From the NCBI GenBank assembly GCA_964582785.1, contig CAZOTT010000101.1, forward strand, positions 1 through 10,132: a stretch of 10,132 bases of DNA, in the 5' to 3' direction. A program made the position numbers and the translations under genes. Source of the stretch: JAMOQA01 sp964582785 (lineage in GTDB: Bacteria > Acidobacteriota > Polarisedimenticolia > J045). Position 1 is the stretch's first letter; the number at the start of each line of letters is the position of its first letter. Shown here piece by piece: positions 1 through 6,718 of the stretch. The notes under the pieces are model-generated. The model was not told the origin of the DNA and made no database searches. It worked only from the letters and a program-made list of their open reading frames with translations.

Positions 1-1
1 G

Positions 2-310
2 CGGGCCGGGGAGGCGGGGGAGATCGCCCTCGACGCGCTGGACGCGGCCCTGGCGGAACTTCTCGACCGGCCGGAGGGCGAGCCGGCGGAGATCCTCGCC
101 CGGTTCCGCCGGCGGGGGGACGAGGAGGCGGTCCTCGGCGAGGCGGTCGCGGCCACCGTCGCCCGGGCCCGGGAAGAACTGCCGGGACGCCCGGCCGAGG
201 TCCGGCTGCGGTGGGCGATGGGCCGGGTGATGGCGACCCTGCGCGGCCGCGTGCCGGCGGCGGCGGTCCGGGAGCGGCTGCGGGCCGCCCTCGGGGAGGA
301 GGGGGCATGA
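2..310 (+). CDS. gatE: Glu-tRNA(Gln) amidotransferase subunit E, C-terminal end (partial)
   Basis: The reading frame is open from the left edge and ends at TGA 308-310, giving the last 102 residues. The final third reads RWAMGRVMATLRGRV followed by an amphipathic helix. This is the GatB/YqeY-type helical tail shared by GatB and GatE, which contacts the tRNA. The tail alone could belong to GatB or GatE. The gatD gene that follows with a 4-bp ATGA overlap argues strongly for GatE, the kinase/transamidase subunit that phosphorylates Glu on Glu-tRNA(Gln) and accepts ammonia from GatD. The N-terminal catalytic cradle and any AspRS-like insertion domain lie outside the window, so the GatE-specific part cannot be checked here. 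Family assignment is fairly secure; the E-versus-B choice rests mainly on context. Confidence 0.8.
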   Translation, partial: RAGEAGEIALDALDAALAELLDRPEGEPAEILARFRRRGDEEAVLGEAVAATVARAREELPGRPAEVRLRWAMGRVMATLRGRVPAAAVRERLRAALGEEGA

Positions 311-1734
311 GCGGCGAGGGAAGGGGACCGGCGCCCGGCAGCGGGGCGCACCCCGACGACTACAAGGGTTACCGGGAGCCCCTCCTCTCGGTGCTGAAAC
401 GGCACGGGGTGACCGTCTGGGCGATCGTCCGGGTGGACACCACGAAGGGCGTCTTCGAGGGACTGATCCTGCCCCGCTCGGAGACCGCCGACCCGTTCCA
501 CCTGGTGCTCAAGCTGGCCAGCGGCTACAACGTCGGGCTCCGCCACGACACGATCCGCTCGATCGAGAAGACCGGCTACTTCCGGGCGGAGTACCGGATC
601 CCGGAACAGGAGTTCCCGGTCGACCCGGCGAAGCCGCGGGTCAAGCTGCTCGGGACCGGGGGGACGATCGCCAGCCGCCTCGACTACCGGACCGGCGCGG
701 TGATCCCCGCCTTCAGTCCCGGCGAGCTCTACGGGTCGGTCCCCGAACTGGCCGACATCTGCAACCTGGAGACCGAGAAGCTGTTCGGGGTCTTCTCGGA
801 GAACATGGGCCCCGAGCAGTACGTCATCCTCGCCGAGAAGATCGGGGAGGCGATCCGGGAGGGCTACGCGGGGATCGTCATCGGGCACGGCACCGACACG
901 ATGCACCACACGGCCGCCGCCCTGTCGTTCATGGTGCGCCGGCCGCCGGTGCCGATCGTGATGGTCGGCAGCCAGCGCTCCTCCGACCGGCCCTCCTCGG
1001 ACGCGGCGCAGAACCTGATCAACGCCACCTGGACCGCCGCCCACGGGCCGATCGCCGAGGTGATGGTCTGCATGTTCGGGCCGACCTCGGACCGGTACAA
1101 CCTGCTGCACCGGGGCACCCGGGTGCGCAAGATGCACAGCTCGACCCGCAGCACCTTCCGCACGATCGGGGACATCCCCCTGGCGATGGTCGAGAACGGC
1201 CGCCTGACGCCCCTCCAGGAGGGATGGGCTCCCCGGCGGGACGACCGGGAGGTGGAGATCCACCCGGTCTTCGAGGAACGGGTGACGATCGCCTACTACT
1301 ACCCGAACATGCATCCCGACGTGATCGACGCCCTGGTGGAGAAGGGCTACCGGGGGATCGTCCTCGCGGGCACCGGGCTCGGGCACGTGAACCGGAAGCT
1401 CTACCCGGCCCTGGCGCGGGCCCGGGAGGCCGGGGTGCTCGTCTTCATGACCCTGCAGACCCTGTGGGGTTTCGTCCAGATGTACGTCTACGAGACCGGC
1501 CGGGAGATCCTCGAGCTGGGGGTGATCCCGCTGGCGAACATGCTGCCCGAGGTCGCGTACATCAAGCTCGGCTGGGCCCTCGGGATGCACCCGGACGACC
1601 CGGAACGGGTGGTCGAGCTGATGCAGACGCCCCTCGCCGGGGAGATCACCCCCCGGGAGCCCCACGACGGGTACCTGGTCTTCCAGGGCGGGGTCCCGGA
1701 GATGAAGGAGTTCCTCGGCCGGATCTGGTCCTAG
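307..1734 (+). CDS. gatD: Glu-tRNA(Gln) amidotransferase subunit D (asparaginase-like glutaminase)
   Basis: This 475-residue cytoplasmic protein hydrolyses glutamine and passes ammonia to GatE to make Gln-tRNA(Gln). ATG 307 was chosen because it overlaps the gatE stop (ATGA) and has a GGGGAGGA-type ribosome site just upstream; the frame stays open back to GTG 211, but that lies inside gatE. Residues about 35-88 form the small GatD N-terminal beta-barrel domain (VWAIVRVD, ILPRSE, LKLASGYNVGL). Simple L-asparaginases lack this domain, so it separates GatD from them. The asparaginase fold follows, with TGGTIAS (nucleophilic Thr120), HGTDTM (Thr196, Asp197), a GSQRSSDRPSSDAAQNL segment and RVRKMHSS (Lys275). 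These match the known GatD catalytic Thr, Thr-Asp and Lys. Archaeal GatD is usually around 400-440 residues; the excess is partly an N-terminal extension. The gene ends tail-to-tail with a chemoreceptor, sharing the CTAG bases. Confidence 0.95.
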   Translation: MSGEGRGPAPGSGAHPDDYKGYREPLLSVLKRHGVTVWAIVRVDTTKGVFEGLILPRSETADPFHLVLKLASGYNVGLRHDTIRSIEKTGYFRAEYRIPEQEFPVDPAKPRVKLLGTGGTIASRLDYRTGAVIPAFSPGELYGSVPELADICNLETEKLFGVFSENMGPEQYVILAEKIGEAIREGYAGIVIGHGTDTMHHTAAALSFMVRRPPVPIVMVGSQRSSDRPSSDAAQNLINATWTAAHGPIAEVMVCMFGPTSDRYNLLHRGTRVRKMHSSTRSTFRTIGDIPLAMVENGRLTPLQEGWAPRRDDREVEIHPVFEERVTIAYYYPNMHPDVIDALVEKGYRGIVLAGTGLGHVNRKLYPALARAREAGVLVFMTLQTLWGFVQMYVYETGREILELGVIPLANMLPEVAYIKLGWALGMHPDDPERVVELMQTPLAGEITPREPHDGYLVFQGGVPEMKEFLGRIWS

Positions 1735-3734
1735 CCCGCCGTCAGGCGGAAGGTCCCGGCCAGGGCCTCGAGGGCCTTCGCCTGGCTGGCCAGTTCCTCC
1801 GATGCGCTGGCCGATTCCTCCGCGCCCGCGGCGTTCCGCTGGACCACGTCGTTGATCTCCACGACGGCCGCCTGGACCGATCCCGCCGCCTCCTCCTGGG
1901 CCGTCGCCTTGTCCGAGATCTCCTCGACCATCGCCGTGACCGCCTGGATCTCGTCCCGGATCCGGGAGAGCTGCTCGAGCACATCCTGCTGGACGCGGGT
2001 CCCGGCCTCGGCGCTCTTCACCGACTCCTCGATCAGGTCCGCGGTCTCCTGGGCCGCCTCGGCGCTCCGCAGGGCCAGGTTCCGCACCTCCTCCGCGACG
2101 ACCGCGAATCCCCGCCCGGCCTCCCCGGCCCGGGCGGCCTCGACGGCCGCGTTCAGGGCGAGGAGGTTCGTCTGGAAGGCGATCTCCTCGATGGTCCGGG
2201 CGACCTTCGCCGTGGCGGCGGCCGACTTCCGGATCTCCTCCATCCGGCCGGAGAGCCGTTCCATCCCTTCCATCCCGTCGTCGGTCGCCTGCCGGACCGT
2301 GACCGAGCGCTCCCGGGCGGCCCGGGCCTCCCCCGCCGCGTCCCGGATCACGTCCACCAGCCCGGCCAGGCTCTCGTCGATCCGGCGCAGCGAGTCGGCC
2401 TGCTCGCTGGTCCCCTGGGCCAGGTGGTGACTCCCGGAGCTGATCTCGCCGGAGGCCGCCGAGACCTGGGCCGCCGCTTCCGCCACCTGGTGGAAGCCCC
2501 GGTCCAGGGCCTCGACCGCCCGGTTGAAGGACTGCCGGATCCGGTCGAACTCGCCCGCGTACTCGTTTTCGATCCGGGCCGTCAGGTCCTGCTCCGCCAC
2601 CCGGTCGAGGGCCGCCGCCACCTCGCCGATCGGCGCCGCCACCGCCTCCACCATCTCGTTGCAGGCCCGCAGCAGGTCCCGGTAGCAGCCCGCGAGCCCC
2701 CCGGTGTCCGCCCGGCGGGAAAGGTCCCCCCCCGCCGCGGCGAGGATCAGCTCGCCGATCCGCTCTTCCAGCCGGCGGAGCGCCTCCCCGGCGTCGCGGA
2801 CGGAACGGGACAGCACGTCCCGCGCGGAGCGGGGTTCCGGCAGCCGGGAGAGGTCCCCCCGGGCGAAGGCTTCCACGGATTCCGCCAGGTCCCGGATGTA
2901 CCCGGTCATCTCCCGGAAGTCGTCCGCCAGCCAGCCGATCTCGTCGCCGGAGCGCCAGGTGATCTCCTGCTCCACGTCCCCCCGGGCGAGGGCGGCCGCG
3001 GCGCGGGTCATCTCCGCCAGGGGCCGGGCGATGTTCCGCCGGTTCCACCAGGCCAGGAACCCGGCGGCGGCGGCCAGGATGAGGGCGCAGGTGGCGAGGC
3101 TCTTCCAGAAGAAGGCGCGCACCCCCGCCCGGACCGGGGCGAGGGGGGAGGCCACCTCGAACGCCCCGTGCAGGGGATGGCCCGCCGCGTCCGTGACCTC
3201 CGCCTCGTGGCAGTTCATGCAGGTGTCGTCGAGGCGGATCACGCGCATCACGTGGAGGACGTCCGTCGCCGGGTCCACCCGGCCGATCACGTCCGGCCCG
3301 CCTTCCCGCACCTGCCGGAACAGGTCCTCGAGTAGCCGCGCCCGGAAGGCGCCGTGCTCGGCGTCCCGGTGCGGGTCGTAGGTCTCGTCGTTCGCCTGGA
3401 GGGCGGCGATGCGGAAGTCGATCCCCTCGTCCTTCGCCGCGGAGACCGCCGCCTCCCAGCCGGCGTGGATGCGTTCGGCGTCGAGGGCGGCGTCTTCGCC
3501 GACGTCCAGGAGGGTCTTCTCCACCGCTTCCTGGGCCCGGGCCGCGAGGCCGGTGAACGATTCCGCCTTCGCCCGGCGGGCCGCGAGGGCGCTCCGCTCG
3601 TAGTCGCGGAGGAACATCCAGAAGGTCACCGCGAGGGAGAGGGCCACGACGACGACGACGAGGCCGATCACCCGGGTTCCCAGTTTCAGCTGCCGGAAGG
3701 GATTCCACGCCCCGCTGCCGGATCCCGGTCCCAT
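1731..3734 (-). CDS. Methyl-accepting chemotaxis protein with periplasmic c-type heme (Tll0287/DUF3365-like) sensor
   Basis: This 667-residue inner-membrane chemoreceptor would signal to CheA/CheW. TM1 spans about residues 22-42 and TM2 about 208-230, leaving a periplasmic domain of about 165 residues. That domain ends in DDTCMNCHEAE (Cys172, Cys175, His176), a CxxCH covalent heme site, and in layout resembles DUF3365/Tll0287-like heme sensors. A canonical HAMP follows TM2 (about 231-283). Two further HAMP-like modules follow it (GGDLSRRADT near 336-343 and EQDLTARIENEYAGEF near 381-396), suggesting a poly-HAMP stack. Residues about 420-667 form the signalling coiled coil, with the hairpin tip EIAFQTNLLALNAAVEAARA at 517-536. 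I see no C-terminal CheR/CheB tether pentapeptide. ATG 3734 is preferred over GTG 3785 (17 codons longer) because GGGGAGG lies 6 nt upstream. The ligand could be a redox state, oxygen, NO or CO; the sequence does not say. Confidence 0.93.
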   Translation of the reverse strand: MGPGSGSGAWNPFRQLKLGTRVIGLVVVVVALSLAVTFWMFLRDYERSALAARRAKAESFTGLAARAQEAVEKTLLDVGEDAALDAERIHAGWEAAVSAAKDEGIDFRIAALQANDETYDPHRDAEHGAFRARLLEDLFRQVREGGPDVIGRVDPATDVLHVMRVIRLDDTCMNCHEAEVTDAAGHPLHGAFEVASPLAPVRAGVRAFFWKSLATCALILAAAAGFLAWWNRRNIARPLAEMTRAAAALARGDVEQEITWRSGDEIGWLADDFREMTGYIRDLAESVEAFARGDLSRLPEPRSARDVLSRSVRDAGEALRRLEERIGELILAAAGGDLSRRADTGGLAGCYRDLLRACNEMVEAVAAPIGEVAAALDRVAEQDLTARIENEYAGEFDRIRQSFNRAVEALDRGFHQVAEAAAQVSAASGEISSGSHHLAQGTSEQADSLRRIDESLAGLVDVIRDAAGEARAARERSVTVRQATDDGMEGMERLSGRMEEIRKSAAATAKVARTIEEIAFQTNLLALNAAVEAARAGEAGRGFAVVAEEVRNLALRSAEAAQETADLIEESVKSAEAGTRVQQDVLEQLSRIRDEIQAVTAMVEEISDKATAQEEAAGSVQAAVVEINDVVQRNAAGAEESASASEELASQAKALEALAGTFRLTAG

Positions 3735-3740
3735 GAACGT

Positions 3741-3747
3741 CCTCCCC
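3741..3747 (-). promoter_or_regulatory. Ribosome binding site that decides the chemoreceptor start
   Basis: On the minus strand GGGGAGG lies 6 nt before ATG 3734. The alternative upstream GTG at 3785 has no purine-rich site, and its extra 17 codons (rich in Pro, Gly and Ala) add nothing recognisable. This supports the shorter N-terminus. Confidence 0.7.
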
Positions 3748-3754
3748 GCGCACG

Positions 3755-3770
3755 CCGCCCCGGGGGGCGG
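3755..3770. repeat. GC-only inverted repeat between glgA and the chemoreceptor gene
   Basis: CCGCCCC and GGGGCGG form a perfect 7-bp inverted repeat with only 2 nt between the arms, so in RNA the inner pairs would open to make a loop. It sits in the 96-bp gap after the glgA stop and just before the chemoreceptor ribosome site. With no T-run it is not a clear intrinsic terminator. It may attenuate read-through or hide the ribosome site, or be chance in such GC-rich DNA. Confidence 0.3.
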
Positions 3771-3830
3771 ACCGCGCACCTTCACGAAGGACTGATCGGG
3801 CGCGAGGAAGCGGGACTTGAGGGGTCCGGC

Positions 3831-5315
3831 TCAGGCGGTGAGGGGCGCCCGTTCGCGGGCGGCGGCCCGGCGCAGGACCTCCTCGTACCGGGCGGCGCTC
3901 CGGGCCCAGGAGAAGTCCGCCCGCATCCCCCGGCGACGGGCCGCGGTGAGAAGATCCGGACGGGCCCGGAAGAGCTCGAGGGCCCGCTCGCAGGCCCAGC
4001 GCAGGCCTCCCGGGTCCGCGTGTTCGAACAGGAGGCCGTTGCCGGTTTCCGGGTGGTCGAGGACGTCCACCACGGTGTCGGCCAGCCCCCCCGTCCGGCG
4101 CACCACGGGGAGGGTGCCGTACCGGAGGGCGATCATCTGGCCGAGGCCGCAGGGTTCGAAGCGGCTGGGCATCAGGAAGAAGTCCGCGCCCCCGTAGATG
4201 CGGTGGGCGAGGCCCTCGTCGAACCGCTCGACCACCGCCACCGACTGCCGCCAGGTGGAGGCGAGGGAGCGCAGGGGTTCCACCAGCGCCGCCTCGCCGC
4301 TCCCGAGGATCACCAGCTGGGCGCTTTCCCGCACCAGCCAGGGGGCGACCGCCGCGACCAGGTCGATCCCCTTCTGGTGGGCGAGGCGGCTGACCACCCC
4401 GAAGAGCGGCAGGGCGGGATCCACCCGGAACCCGAGGGCGTGCTGCAGGGCTTCCTTGGCCGCCGCCTTCCCCGCCAGGCGGCCGGCGTCGTACGGGACC
4501 GGGAGCCAGGGGTCCCGGGAAGGGTCCCAGGTGCGGACGTCGAGGCCGTTCAGGATGCCGACCAGGTCGTCCCCCCGGGCCAGGAGGTCCCGTTCCAGTC
4601 CCTCCCCGAACTCCGGCCAGACGATCTCCCGGGCGTAGGTGGGGGAGACGGTCACGACCACCGTCGCGTGGCGGATCCCCCCCTTGAGGAAGTTGGCGTT
4701 GCCGAGGGCCTCCGCGCCGTCGGCGTCGAGGAAGAGGTCCGGCGCGCCCAGTTCCCGCAGCAGGTCAAGGGGAAAGATCCCCTGGTGGGCCAGGTTGTGG
4801 ATCACGAGGGCGGTGGCGGTTCCCGCCAGGGGGTCCCCGTGCCGGGGATCGCCCCGCAGGAGGGTGGCGATCGGGGCCGCCGGCCAGTCGTGGAGGAGCA
4901 GGGCGTCCGGCCGGACCCCTCCGTCCCGCAGCCACCGGATCACCGCCGCCGCGAACCACCCGAACCGGAGGCCGTTGTCGCCGTAGCTCCCTCCCGCCGG
5001 GGGCCCGTAGACCCCGTCCCGGTCGTGCAGCTCCGGGTGGTGCAGGAACACCACCCGGACCCCCCGGTCCACGATCTCGAGGGCGTGGCCGGAAAGGGAC
5101 CCTCCCAGCCAGGGGACCTCGACCCGGCTCGAGGGGCCGGCGAGGGGACCGGCGACCGCCGCCGCCGCCCGGAGGGCGGGCCGGTACCCGGGCAGAAGGA
5201 CGATGACGGCGTGGCCCGCGGCCGCCTGGGCGGCGGGCAGGGAGCCGACCACGTCCCCGAGCCCCCCGACCTTTACGAAGGGAGCCATCTCCGGGGCGGC
5301 GTGTACGATGAGCAT
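3831..5315 (-). CDS. glgA: Glycogen synthase (ADP/UDP-glucose alpha-1,4-glucan synthase, GT5)
   Basis: This 494-residue cytoplasmic enzyme adds glucose from a nucleotide sugar to the non-reducing end of an alpha-1,4-glucan. Family motifs occur in order: KVGGLGDVVGSLP (15-27, nucleotide-sugar loop; Lys15), HDWPAA (142-147, where HDWH/Q is more usual), ILNGLD (254-259), VSRLAHQKG (308-316; Arg310, Lys315), PSRFEPCGLGQM (383-394; Glu387) and TGGLADTV (408-415). Together these make the GT-B fold with a C-terminal donor domain. Length is normal for bacterial GlgA. The start at ATG 5315 gives the standard N-terminus MLIVHAAPE; the frame remains open much further upstream, but only antisense to queG. 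No glgC, glgB or glgP is visible. It is transcribed divergently from queG, and the chemoreceptor gene lies 96 bp downstream on the same strand. Confidence 0.95.
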   Translation of the reverse strand: MLIVHAAPEMAPFVKVGGLGDVVGSLPAAQAAAGHAVIVLLPGYRPALRAAAAVAGPLAGPSSRVEVPWLGGSLSGHALEIVDRGVRVVFLHHPELHDRDGVYGPPAGGSYGDNGLRFGWFAAAVIRWLRDGGVRPDALLLHDWPAAPIATLLRGDPRHGDPLAGTATALVIHNLAHQGIFPLDLLRELGAPDLFLDADGAEALGNANFLKGGIRHATVVVTVSPTYAREIVWPEFGEGLERDLLARGDDLVGILNGLDVRTWDPSRDPWLPVPYDAGRLAGKAAAKEALQHALGFRVDPALPLFGVVSRLAHQKGIDLVAAVAPWLVRESAQLVILGSGEAALVEPLRSLASTWRQSVAVVERFDEGLAHRIYGGADFFLMPSRFEPCGLGQMIALRYGTLPVVRRTGGLADTVVDVLDHPETGNGLLFEHADPGGLRWACERALELFRARPDLLTAARRRGMRADFSWARSAARYEEVLRRAAARERAPLTA

Positions 5316-5372
5316 GCCGGGATTATCCCCCGCGCCGGCTCGACCCGGTAGGGGATTCCCCGCGGGGATCCG
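5316..5372. promoter_or_regulatory. Divergent intergenic region between glgA and queG, with a 12-bp palindrome
   Basis: These 57 bp must hold the start signals for both the leftward glgA and the rightward queG. TCCCCGCGGGGA (5357-5368) is a perfect palindrome that lies just upstream of the queG ATG and overlaps its likely ribosome site (GGGGAT). On the minus strand, GATAAT (5322-5327) resembles a -10 hexamer and ends only 6 nt before the glgA ATG. I see no convincing -35 element for either direction. The palindrome could be an operator, but short palindromes of G and C are expected in DNA of this composition. Confidence 0.35.
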
Positions 5373-6656
5373 ATGGAGATCGACGGGACCATGCTGGAAG
5401 CGATCCTTGCCGCCGGGCGGGAACTGGGGTTCGCCGCGTGCGGGGCGGCGTCGCTGGCGCCGTCCGGGATGGCGGAGGCCCTCGGCGCCTGGCTCGCCCG
5501 GGGACGGCACGCCGGGATGTCCTGGCTGGCGCGGACCGCCGGCGTGCGGGTGGACCCCCGCTCGAAGTGGACCTGGGCGCGGGGGGCGCTCGTCGGGGCG
5601 GTCTCCTACGCGGGGGGGCCGTCCGGTGGTCCGGCGTGCGATTCCGGTGAAGACCTCGCCGTGTCCCGTGCGCGCGGTCCGTCCCCGGACGCAGGGACTG
5701 CCGGGGGAAGTGGATCCCCCCCGCCTCCGGGAACGCCGGGTCCGCCCCGGCGGGCGGAGGGCGGGACCCGGAACGGCGCGGAAGGAGGGATCCTGCCACC
5801 CCCCGGGGAAGGCCACCGGCGCGGGGGGGCGAGCGGAAACGCCGAGGAAGGGGGGATCCTGCCGTACCTGGCCCGGTACGCCCGGGGACCGGACTACCAC
5901 GGGGTCGTGAAGGCGCGTCTCCTCGCCTGGGGGGAGCGGGCCGAGGAGATCGCCGGCCGTCCCCTGCGGCGGGTCGCCCTGTGCGACACCTCGGCGGTCC
6001 TCGAGCGGGAGCTGGCGGTCCGGGCGGGGCTCGGCTGGATCGGGAAGAATACCTGCCTCGTCGGGAACCGGGGCAACTCCTGGCTGTTCCTCGGCGTCCT
6101 GCTGGTGGACGCGGAACTGCCCGCGCCCGATCCCCCGGGAGACCTGCTCGCCTCCTCCCGCTGCGGCAACTGCCGGGCCTGCCTCGACGCCTGCCCCACC
6201 GGGGCCCTGGTCGAGCCGTTCGTCCTCGACGCCCGGCGGTGCCTTGCCTGGCTGACCGCCGAGCACCGCGGTCCGCTCCCCGGGGAATTCCACCGGGCCC
6301 TCGGCGCGCGCCTGCTCGGGTGCGACGCCTGCCAGGAGGCGTGCCCGTGGAACCGGGCCGCCCGGCTGCCGGAACGGCCCGACCCGGAGCTCGCCCCCCT
6401 GCCGGTGCTCGCGAACACGACCCTCGCCGAGGTGGCCTCCCTCGACGAGGAGGGGTTCCGGCGGCGTTTCCGGGGAACCGCCCTCGCCCGGGCGAAGCGG
6501 GCCGGCCTCGTCCGCAACGCCCTGCTCGCCGGCGCGAACATCGGGGACCGGGAGGTCGCCCGGGTGGCGGAACGGCTGCTGGACGACCCGGACGAGGGGG
6601 TGCGCGAGGCGGCCCGGGCGTGCCTCGCCCGCCGGCGGGGAGAGGGCCGGTCGTGA
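5373..6656 (+). CDS. queG: Epoxyqueuosine reductase QueG, with an unusual internal insertion
   Basis: This 427-residue cytoplasmic cobalamin and iron-sulfur enzyme reduces epoxyqueuosine to queuosine in tRNA, the last step of the pathway. The N-terminal region contains HAGMSWL (46-52) and RVDPRSKW (59-66). After an insertion it resumes with ARYARGPDYH (167-176), CDTSAVLER (204-212; Asp205 is the likely catalytic acid) and GLGWIGKN (219-226). The ferredoxin-like part has CGNCRACLDACP (Cys264, 267, 270, 274), Cys290, and GCDACQEACPWN (Cys317, 320, 324). These are the eight cysteines needed for two 4Fe-4S clusters. The C-terminus (about 372-417) looks HEAT-like. QueG is usually about 350-390 residues; the excess is a low-complexity block at about residues 82-158. 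ATG 5373 follows a GGGGAT site; ATG 5391 is a weaker alternative. It is probably the first gene of the plus-strand operon. Confidence 0.93.
   Translation: MEIDGTMLEAILAAGRELGFAACGAASLAPSGMAEALGAWLARGRHAGMSWLARTAGVRVDPRSKWTWARGALVGAVSYAGGPSGGPACDSGEDLAVSRARGPSPDAGTAGGSGSPPPPGTPGPPRRAEGGTRNGAEGGILPPPGEGHRRGGASGNAEEGGILPYLARYARGPDYHGVVKARLLAWGERAEEIAGRPLRRVALCDTSAVLERELAVRAGLGWIGKNTCLVGNRGNSWLFLGVLLVDAELPAPDPPGDLLASSRCGNCRACLDACPTGALVEPFVLDARRCLAWLTAEHRGPLPGEFHRALGARLLGCDACQEACPWNRAARLPERPDPELAPLPVLANTTLAEVASLDEEGFRRRFRGTALARAKRAGLVRNALLAGANIGDREVARVAERLLDDPDEGVREAARACLARRRGEGRS
5616..5846 (+). other. Compositionally atypical in-frame insertion in queG
   Basis: Between the Y79 region and ARYARG, where QueG normally has a short link, there is a Gly/Pro/Arg/Ser-rich stretch with no family similarity that I recognise. 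Its codons often end in A or T (GGT, GAT, GAA, CGT, ACT, AGT, CCT, GGA), whereas the flanking queG codons end almost only in G or C. The frame is kept and both sides carry conserved QueG motifs. This looks like DNA inserted into the gene rather than ancestral coding sequence. The exact edges cannot be set without an alignment. Confidence 0.6.
5769..5863 (+). repeat. Imperfect direct repeat pair inside the queG insertion
   Basis: Two copies of about 30 bp, at 5769-5797 and 5834-5863, both begin CGGAA and end in GGGATCCTGCC. They encode EGGILP twice (residues 137-142 and 159-164), exactly 66 bp apart. The second copy runs into the conserved QueG sequence YLARYARG. The arrangement suggests a duplication at the right-hand edge of the insertion, now diverged. 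Confidence 0.6.
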
Positions 6657-6706
6657 CGGGTTCCCGGCGGAGCGCGTCCCGGCGGGGTGACGGGCCCGGC
6701 CCGGGC

Positions 6707-6711
6707 GGAGG
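6707..6711 (+). promoter_or_regulatory. Ribosome binding site favouring the GTG 6719 start of the methyltransferase
   Basis: GGAGG lies 7 nt before GTG 6719, and the conserved domain begins at the fourth residue (FDRYRDDYG). The competing GTG 6653 overlaps the queG stop as GTGA and also has purines upstream, so use of both starts cannot be excluded. Confidence 0.5.
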
Positions 6712-6718
6712 CGCTCCC

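Noticed and set aside
211..306. In-frame upstream GTG start for gatD that would add 32 residues
   Set aside because: The extension is Gly/Arg/Pro-rich, lies inside the gatE frame and lacks homology. ATG 307 has the ATGA overlap and a good ribosome site.
307..1734. Plain L-asparaginase instead of GatD
   Set aside because: The GatD N-terminal domain, the RVRKMHSS context and the coupled GatE-like tail upstream fit GatD better.
1224..3335. Very long open frame on the plus strand across gatD and the chemoreceptor
   Set aside because: It is Arg/Gly/Pro-rich, has no motif, and is a shadow of the high-GC genes beneath it.
3354..5351. Long plus-strand frame antisense to glgA and the chemoreceptor start
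   Set aside because: Composition is that of an antisense shadow, and the real GlgA motifs are on the other strand.
5316..6293. Extension of glgA upstream of ATG 5315 on the minus strand
   Set aside because: The added residues are low-complexity, antisense to queG, and standard GlgA begins with the MLIVHAAPE-type N-terminus.
5373..6656. queG as a pseudogene because of the insertion
   Set aside because: The frame is intact and all eight cluster cysteines, Asp205 and the flanking motifs are present, so it is annotated as a functional gene.
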